Positions 6,142-10,863 of a stretch of DNA of 10,863 bases are shown piece after piece (position 1 is the stretch's first letter; each line of letters begins with the position of its first letter). Location: assembly GCA_019454705.1 (NCBI GenBank), contig JACFNS010000045.1:679-11541 (forward strand). The letters run 5' to 3'. Under the pieces are notes generated by a model. That model ran no database searches, was not told where the DNA came from, and saw only the letters and a list, made by a program, of their open reading frames with translations. A program made the translations under genes and the position numbers. The DNA comes from Taibaiella sp. (GTDB taxonomy: Bacteria; Bacteroidota; Bacteroidia; Chitinophagales; Chitinophagaceae).

Positions 6142-7335
6142 TTATTCATACCCTTCTTCCTCAAATCCGGAAGATAGTGGCGAATTATTGACTAAGCGGT
6201 ACAGAGCCGGGCCGTGATTGTATATGTTCTTATTATACTTATTGCCCAATACTATTATCGTGAAGTTATCCTTGATAAAACGCAGGAAAACGGTATTGTT
6301 ACCATGCCACCAGCCATTGTGAAAGACTACTTTATCACCATCGGGGTAGCAATACATGCGCCATCCCAGGCCATAGTTCTTTACACCCGGCCGCTCAAAT
6401 GAACAGGGGCCATAGGCATACTCCGTAGTATTACTGTCCAGGAACTCGTAGAAGTAAAAAGACTGGTCCCAACGGTACATATCCTGCACGGTGCTGTATA
6501 TGCCTTTATCTCCGTATACCCCATCGGCAAACATAACCGGATATTCCACCCAGTTGTACCGGTAACTCTTAGTAGCCTTGCCGGGCAGCCCGTCGGCGGG
6601 GTCGTACACGAAAGTATTTTTCATACCCATGGGCTCAAAGAAATATTGGTGCATGAAATCTTTATAAGTCATTTCAGTCACCTCCTCTATAAGCCTGGCC
6701 AGTATGGCGTAGTTACTATTGCTGTACTTGAAGCGTGTATCAGGAGTGAACTCTAACCCGGGTTTATACTGTGCGAACATACTCATCAGCTCATCGTTGT
6801 AGATGGGCGTCATGGTATTCTTCCTGTATCGTGCATACCATTTCAGGTAGTCGGGTATGCCTGACCTGTGATTGAGCAACATCTTGATAGTAACGTTTGC
6901 ATAAGGAAAGTTAGGCAGGTAATCTTTTACCTTATGATTTATGTTCAGGTATTTATGCTGGTGCAGGTACATGATGGCAGTCGCTGTAAATGTTTTGGAT
7001 GTAGAAGCTAACTGCACCGATGCATCCTTAGTGAGGCGCCTTCCGGTTCCTTTATCAGCATAACCAAAATAACGCTCATAAATAATATGGCCCTGGTAGC
7101 CTATCAGTACACTACCGTTGAACCCGTTGGCTACCTGTATGCGGTAAAAAGAATCCAGCTTATATTTCATTAGCTGATACTCTACAGTTGTAGTGTCTTC
7201 AAAATAAATCTTTACACTACCGAATTTCTTTGGCTCATCAATATATTTCGGGCATGCTACTGCTTCGCTCCCTGTCTGCCGGGAAGCGAACAACAATAAA
7301 AACAAAGCAGTAAAAACGGTTAATATTCTCTGCAT
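6142..7335 (-). CDS. Secreted serine hydrolase, beta-lactamase/penicillin-binding fold
   Basis: A 397-residue protein of the class C beta-lactamase-related (Pfam Beta-lactamase) family. Residues 1-26 are a signal peptide (hydrophobic core LTVFTALFLLLFA); Cys28 follows but AVAC is a poor lipobox, so soluble export is more likely than lipidation. The active-site set is visible: SxxK nucleophile and base as S111-T-S-K114, the YxN motif as Y204-S-N206, and the third motif as H339-N-G341 in place of the classical KTG. HNG/HxG is common in the esterase, peptidase and DD-peptidase-like members rather than true beta-lactamases. HRSGIPDY at 156-163 is also typical. The substrate cannot be told from sequence; a peptide, D-amino-acid ester or lipid ester is possible. 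It is last in the minus-strand cluster, 35 bp after the AcpH-like gene, and may have an additional promoter in that gap. Confidence 0.88.
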   Translation of the reverse strand: MQRILTVFTALFLLLFASRQTGSEAVACPKYIDEPKKFGSVKIYFEDTTTVEYQLMKYKLDSFYRIQVANGFNGSVLIGYQGHIIYERYFGYADKGTGRRLTKDASVQLASTSKTFTATAIMYLHQHKYLNINHKVKDYLPNFPYANVTIKMLLNHRSGIPDYLKWYARYRKNTMTPIYNDELMSMFAQYKPGLEFTPDTRFKYSNSNYAILARLIEEVTEMTYKDFMHQYFFEPMGMKNTFVYDPADGLPGKATKSYRYNWVEYPVMFADGVYGDKGIYSTVQDMYRWDQSFYFYEFLDSNTTEYAYGPCSFERPGVKNYGLGWRMYCYPDGDKVVFHNGWWHGNNTVFLRFIKDNFTIIVLGNKYNKNIYNHGPALYRLVNNSPLSSGFEEEGYE

Positions 7336-7352
7336 GGCACTACAACTGCCTA

Positions 7353-7360
7353 CAAATTTA
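7353..7360 (-). promoter_or_regulatory. Possible internal promoter -7 box before the serine hydrolase gene
   Basis: Minus strand TAAATTTG exactly fits TAnnTTTG in the 35-bp gap, 17 bp before the hydrolase ATG. No TTTG is seen at the expected distance upstream, so this may be chance; the region is AT-rich. Confidence 0.28.
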
Positions 7361-7370
7361 AATGATATGC

Positions 7371-7967
7371 CTAAGGGGTGTTTTCCTTTAACTCAGCATT
7401 AACAAATTTATAAGCTTTCTCCATGAACTCATAATAGCATTGAGCGAGCTCATAGTAGCGTGTAACAAATGTGTTGTAGGCTTCATCAATAGTTGGCATA
7501 TGTTGCGCACGGCGGTGTAAGCCTTGCAGGGAGCGGCGTGCGCCAACCATAGTGCGATAATTATATAGCCAGTTATGCTCACGCATATAAGGAAACATCA
7601 TAGCAAACTTCTCAGGAAAATAAGATTGATGCTTATCCAGGATTTTATACACATCCTGTGAAAAACCCAGTAAATCTTTCTCTGAACGGAAATAATGCGG
7701 GTCGGTAGCCAGGTAATGGTCGAATAGTGTATCAATAATCGGGCTTGCATACAAACCATAATCGGGCCGGAACCATACCTGCGCCCGCAGCGATGATGCA
7801 TCGAGGTCAGTAAATGAATCAATTTTCCGGTGCAGCAATATACCTTTCCTTATTCCTTCCGGGTATTGCTCCAGCGCCTTCATGCCTTTTACATAATCGC
7901 CTATCATATTGCCAACCAGCAATTCTTCATCTCCCATAGACAGCAGAGCATGGCCTAAATAATTCAT
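7371..7967 (-). CDS. acpH: Acyl carrier protein phosphodiesterase (AcpH/DUF479 family)
   Basis: A 198-residue protein, close to the 193 residues of E. coli AcpH. Shared landmarks are MNYLGHALLS at the start, GNMIGDYVKG (19-28), the histidine/aspartate set LLHRKIDSFTD (44-54), WFRPDYGLYASPIIDTLFDHYLA (65-87) with D83-H84, and the later WLYNYRTM (133-140). AcpH is a divergent HD-type metal-dependent phosphodiesterase that removes 4'-phosphopantetheine from holo-ACP, giving the apo form; it acts in the cytoplasm on the fatty-acid carrier. The activity was established in enterobacteria and is inferred here by family. The ATG at 7967 is 8 bp after the stop of the FUSC-like gene, implying cotranscription. 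The C-terminus (KENTP) ends just before the hydrolase gene. Confidence 0.85.
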   Translation of the reverse strand: MNYLGHALLSMGDEELLVGNMIGDYVKGMKALEQYPEGIRKGILLHRKIDSFTDLDASSLRAQVWFRPDYGLYASPIIDTLFDHYLATDPHYFRSEKDLLGFSQDVYKILDKHQSYFPEKFAMMFPYMREHNWLYNYRTMVGARRSLQGLHRRAQHMPTIDEAYNTFVTRYYELAQCYYEFMEKAYKFVNAELKENTP

Positions 7968-7975
7968 ACTGCAAT

Positions 7976-10165
7976 CTAATACAACTGCATGATACGGGGC
8001 AGCTTTTCGGCCAATACGGCCAAATCTTTGTTCATAGCTTTCAATTCTACAAGCATTTTCTCCAGGTATATCTCCTGGTGCGGGCTGAGGGGTTGAAATT
8101 CAGGATTGGCTTGTGCCGCATCTAACCTATCAAAAACAGTTTCCGCATCCAGGTTCCTGATGCAGGGGATATTTTCATTGAAAGTAACCAGGCAGTCCAC
8201 CACCAATTGTTGCTGGCGCTGCATTGTTGCCTCATCAATATCTATAGTAGCATTACCATGCTCCAGTTCAATGTTATTCAGCTCACGCGTAATGCGTATA
8301 TTATGTGTGATGATATAATAAAATATAGCAAATGGCCGCTTACGGAATGAAGGCTCCTCCATGTAACGACTAAAGGAGTCGAAAGCATTACTATTGGCTG
8401 ACTCTGCTTTGCCTTTATACCTAGTCCATGGCAGGTCTTCTTTTTCAGGAAAAAACACGGCGCGGAAGTAGATGTAGTTGGCATATACTGACTGTGCAAG
8501 ATGTTTGGGCAACCACTCTTTATCCCATGTAGGGAGTAATGCAAAACCTGCTATTAAGGCTATAGCAGAGCCCGCAATAGTGGATAAGGCACGGGTTAAT
8601 ATCACCATATCATTCAGCTCCCTGTTGATATTGAACAGCAATACAAGATTGACTGTGATAAAAAACGCAGCTACTGAATACCGCCTGCGCAGGAAATAAA
8701 CCATAGGGATAAACGTCAGGAATAACAAAGCTTCCTGCAGGTACAGGCCGGTGGGCAGTTTCAGAAACAGCCCTGCTACTATTCCACCGGCTACTGTTCC
8801 TATCACCCGGTCCCGAGCTTTTTGCCATGTAGCGCCAAAGTGGGTCTGCATTACTATTATGAGCGTGAATGGTATCCAGTAGCCATGGTCAATATTCCAA
8901 AACTTATAGATGAACATAGCTATGGCGGCGGCTATAGCAGAGCGAAGCGCATACCTGGCTGTAAATGTGTTGAAGTTGAACAATATTTGTATATACCTCA
9001 GCCAGTATTTTGGGTGCAGTATATATATTGTTTTCATCAGTGAATAGGAACGTATCATGGAACGTTCGTCCTGTATACCCTGAAGGTGATTGAAAGCTGC
9101 TTCGATTATTTTGGTATTTCTCTCTGTGAGTTGAGCGAACCGGAGTATGTGTTTTTTATCTGTCGTGTTTTCTGTATTCAGTTTTTCGCGTAGCAATTCT
9201 GTAAGTTTGTGCAGCCTGTTGATGCGCGAACGGAGTATCAGTTCCTCCGCTTTTTCCGGATTAATCGTGTACACTGCCATACGTTCCAGCGCCTGTTCGG
9301 TAGCACGTAGTATAGTAAATATCTTTATCCTGATGGCACTGTCCAGTTGTTTACGGTTCAGGTTGGCTAGCTCCCCTGTAATGGTAAGCACCTGTGCACC
9401 CACTAAAGCAGCCGCCTTTCTTACCTGTGCCAGTATATGTTCATGCCCGTCTTTTTCGCTCGACTCGTGGGCCATTTTTTCAAATAGATCCAGCGATGCA
9501 TCTATGGCTTTGCGTATTTCCTTTTCTTTCAGGTATATATCATGCTCGTTGCTCGTGGGGCCTGTTCCTTCCCACCCTTTTGAGATAGTAGCCACCAGTT
9601 CTTCCACCGATTTCCATATAATGGCTATTGACCTCCTGTATGGCCTTTGTGCGGGTATAAAAAAGGAGGATACGATACCTGCTACACCATTCCACATTAC
9701 ACCGATACTAACAAGTACAATGCGCTCTTTGAAATCGGGCCAGGTAGTAATAGGATAGGCGTTACAGAAAATAAACAAGGCAAACACACATATGGCCAAC
9801 CCACTGCCGCGGTTGCCAATATTTTTTAGCAGGGAGGAGATGAAGCCCACCACCGCCATCAGCACTACGCTCAACCACAGGATGTGTCCCGTAGCGCTGC
9901 CCAGTATAGCGAACCCTAATGCCAGTGCTGAACTGCCTGCCAGCAATTTCAACCTATGCAGAAAATCACCTTTCAACTCCACCCAGCAGATACACTCCGC
10001 CATCAGCGCTATCCAGCCTGCCTCAGCCAGCCTGCCGGTGTACATGCCCCACATGAGCGGCACCATAGCCGACAATGCCATGCGCATACCCCAACTTATA
10101 TCAGGCTCGAAAGCCTCTTTCTCAATAAGTTTATTAAGTTGCTTATATGGTTCAATTATTCGCAC
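7976..10165 (-). CDS. FUSC/YccS-like integral membrane protein
   Basis: A 729-residue protein with the duplicated layout of the FUSC (fusaric acid resistance/aromatic acid exporter-like) and YccS/YhfK families. A first cluster of membrane helices spans about 29-170, a helical cytoplasmic domain about 175-395, a second membrane cluster about 403-546, and a C-terminal cytoplasmic domain about 550-729. The second cluster carries the family signature QKARDRVIGTVAGGIVAGL (448-466), preceded by YWIPFTLIIVMQ (429-440). Relatives export aromatic carboxylic acids or are of unknown function, so the substrate is open. The start codon is GTG at 10165: no ATG lies nearby upstream, and the next Met (residue 27) would leave only two residues before the first helix. 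The gene starts 10 bp after the TlpA-like stop and ends 8 bp before the AcpH-like start, so it is the core of a four-gene operon. No partner membrane-fusion or outer-membrane channel gene is in the window. Confidence 0.87.
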   Translation of the reverse strand: MRIIEPYKQLNKLIEKEAFEPDISWGMRMALSAMVPLMWGMYTGRLAEAGWIALMAECICWVELKGDFLHRLKLLAGSSALALGFAILGSATGHILWLSVVLMAVVGFISSLLKNIGNRGSGLAICVFALFIFCNAYPITTWPDFKERIVLVSIGVMWNGVAGIVSSFFIPAQRPYRRSIAIIWKSVEELVATISKGWEGTGPTSNEHDIYLKEKEIRKAIDASLDLFEKMAHESSEKDGHEHILAQVRKAAALVGAQVLTITGELANLNRKQLDSAIRIKIFTILRATEQALERMAVYTINPEKAEELILRSRINRLHKLTELLREKLNTENTTDKKHILRFAQLTERNTKIIEAAFNHLQGIQDERSMIRSYSLMKTIYILHPKYWLRYIQILFNFNTFTARYALRSAIAAAIAMFIYKFWNIDHGYWIPFTLIIVMQTHFGATWQKARDRVIGTVAGGIVAGLFLKLPTGLYLQEALLFLTFIPMVYFLRRRYSVAAFFITVNLVLLFNINRELNDMVILTRALSTIAGSAIALIAGFALLPTWDKEWLPKHLAQSVYANYIYFRAVFFPEKEDLPWTRYKGKAESANSNAFDSFSRYMEEPSFRKRPFAIFYYIITHNIRITRELNNIELEHGNATIDIDEATMQRQQQLVVDCLVTFNENIPCIRNLDAETVFDRLDAAQANPEFQPLSPHQEIYLEKMLVELKAMNKDLAVLAEKLPRIMQLY

Positions 10166-10175
10166 CTGAAAGGGA

Positions 10176-10673
10176 TTAGTATCGTGCAGCCAGTTGTTTA
10201 TCTATCAGCACAGATAATTGCTCACTCTTCACCATTCCTTCATAAAACTTCGACCACCTGTGTTTTTTGTAATACAACAATGTAGCAGGAATTGATCCCT
10301 GCCATTCATTGGTTATTTTGGGTATGAACTCGTTGGGTTTGCTTTCGTTCAGCCATACCACTTCATGCTGTAACTTTCGTTTGTTTATAAACTTCTGAAT
10401 CTTGTCAGGATAATCATTTTTAAAGTCCAGGCTCACCAGCAAAATTTTTACAGGATACCCTTTGTATTTATCAGCCAGTTTTTCAAACTCGGGGAGTTCT
10501 TTAATGCAGGGGCCGCACCAGGTAGCCCAGAAGTTGACGATATACAAAGTATCTTCATTTGCCGACAACCTTTTCATCACTTGCTCTGCTTTATATGATG
10601 GTATTTCCTGGGCGGATGCCGGTGCCACAGCCGTCATAATCATTATAACAAAAGCCATTATATATTTCACCAT
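10176..10673 (-). CDS. TlpA-like periplasmic thioredoxin-fold protein
   Basis: A 165-residue exported thiol-disulfide oxidoreductase. Residues 1-21 are a signal peptide with cleavage expected after APASA, leaving Gln22 as first residue. The thioredoxin fold shows FWATWCGPC (48-56) with active-site Cys53 and Cys56, and the cis-proline loop GSIPATLL (127-132, Pro129). The family (TlpA/ResA-like) reduces or rearranges disulfides in the periplasm, for example in cytochrome c maturation; the substrate here is not evident. With about 140 mature residues it is a minimal single-domain member without the N-terminal DUF4369 domain seen in many Bacteroidota relatives. It is the first gene of the minus-strand cluster. 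The ATG at 10673 lies only 4 bp after a perfect -7 box, so either the mRNA is nearly leaderless or the start is the ATG at codon 6 (10658), which keeps an acceptable signal peptide. Confidence 0.9.
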   Translation of the reverse strand: MVKYIMAFVIMIMTAVAPASAQEIPSYKAEQVMKRLSANEDTLYIVNFWATWCGPCIKELPEFEKLADKYKGYPVKILLVSLDFKNDYPDKIQKFINKRKLQHEVVWLNESKPNEFIPKITNEWQGSIPATLLYYKKHRWSKFYEGMVKSEQLSVLIDKQLAARY

Positions 10674-10677
10674 AGTA

Positions 10678-10685
10678 CAAATGTA
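10678..10685 (-). promoter_or_regulatory. Candidate -7 box of the four-gene minus-strand cluster
   Basis: Minus strand TACATTTG is an exact TAnnTTTG. No TTG is found 17-21 nt upstream, so recognition would rely on the -7 box or an activator. The predicted transcription start falls almost on the ATG at 10673. Confidence 0.38.
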
Positions 10686-10695
10686 TTACTCTATA

Positions 10696-10713
10696 GCGGG
10701 TAATTTATACCGC
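10696..10713. repeat. Imperfect inverted repeat in the divergent intergenic region
   Basis: GCGG and TA (with one unpaired G between them) on the left pair with TACCGC on the right around an ATTTA centre. It lies 10 bp upstream of the -7 box of the TlpA-like gene, where a -33 element would be expected, so a regulator-binding role is possible but unproven. Confidence 0.25.
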
Positions 10714-10761
10714 CATGTCTTAAAACAATGTTGAAATAGTAATGTTTTGCTTCATTTACAT

Positions 10762-10769
10762 TAGGTTTG
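10762..10769 (+). promoter_or_regulatory. Candidate -7 box of the acyl-CoA carboxylase gene
   Basis: TAGGTTTG is an exact TAnnTTTG, 26 bp before the ATG at 10796. TTTG at 10746-10749 is too close (12-nt spacer) and TTG at 10731-10733 too far (28 nt), so no well-spaced -33 element is seen. Confidence 0.38.
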
Positions 10770-10795
10770 CCCCGTAATTTCAGCTTAAGATTATT

Positions 10796-10863
10796 ATGGA
10801 TAAAATATCTGTATTACAGGACAAGATAAGGCAGGCCATGCTGGGCGGTGGCGAAAAACGCAT
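10796..10863 (+). CDS. Acyl-CoA carboxylase beta subunit, N-terminal fragment (3' end outside window)
   Basis: Only 22 full codons are visible: MDKISVLQDKIRQAMLGGGEKR, then the edge. The pattern of a short helix followed by LGGGEKRI matches the extreme N-terminus of carboxyltransferase subunits of propionyl-, methylmalonyl- or other acyl-CoA carboxylases (PccB/MmdA type), where the LGGG segment precedes the QHxxGKLTARERI block. That block is outside the window, so the call rests on a short match. The enzyme transfers carboxyl from biotin to an acyl-CoA in propionate or branched-chain metabolism. The gene is divergent from the TlpA-like gene, with 122 bp between the starts. Confidence 0.6.
   Translation, partial: MDKISVLQDKIRQAMLGGGEKR

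Noticed and set aside
9147..9758. 203-codon open frame antisense to the FUSC-like gene
   Set aside because: Ser/Phe-rich product with no domain character, fully inside a convincing membrane protein gene on the other strand.

Overview
The window looks like chromosomal DNA of a Bacteroidota bacterium, most likely from the Chitinophagales/Chitinophagaceae neighbourhood. The evidence is a DUF2723 membrane protein, a short primary sigma factor without region 1.1 that starts with the group's typical MRQLKI...[19 protein letters not shown] sequence, a START-like protein of the Bacteroidota type, small CxC lipoproteins, and several perfect TAnnTTTG boxes (the -7 element used by this phylum's primary sigma factor) just upstream of genes. 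The taxonomic placement is inferred from protein character; no search was run. I see no mobile element, CRISPR array, rRNA or tRNA.

Layout, left to right. (1) The C-terminal part of a DUF2723 membrane protein on +, cut by the left edge and closed by a strong intrinsic terminator. (2) A 361-bp non-coding stretch, then two tandem, clearly duplicated, cysteine-rich small lipoproteins on +. (3) On -, a CHAD-domain protein with a C-terminal membrane anchor, and upstream of it a START-like protein that ends in its own terminator. (4) Divergent from the START-like gene, the primary sigma factor rpoD on +, with a near-consensus promoter whose spacer is filled by a perfect inverted repeat; a 14-bp-stem terminator follows. 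(5) A membrane-anchored diheme cytochrome c on + with its own consensus promoter. (6) A tight four-gene cluster on - (10673 down to 6142): TlpA-like thioredoxin, FUSC/YccS-like membrane protein, AcpH/DUF479 phosphodiesterase and beta-lactamase-fold serine hydrolase, with gaps of only 10, 8 and 35 bp. (7) At the right edge, divergent from that cluster, the first 22 codons of an acyl-CoA carboxylase beta subunit on +.

Most genes are envelope or housekeeping functions with no single obvious pathway. The most coherent unit is the four-gene minus-strand cluster, which mixes periplasmic redox, an integral-membrane exporter-like protein, ACP prosthetic-group turnover and a secreted hydrolase. The least explained elements are the tandem WTCTCN lipoproteins and the inverted repeat inside the rpoD promoter. 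I did not find a convincing new multi-gene system.
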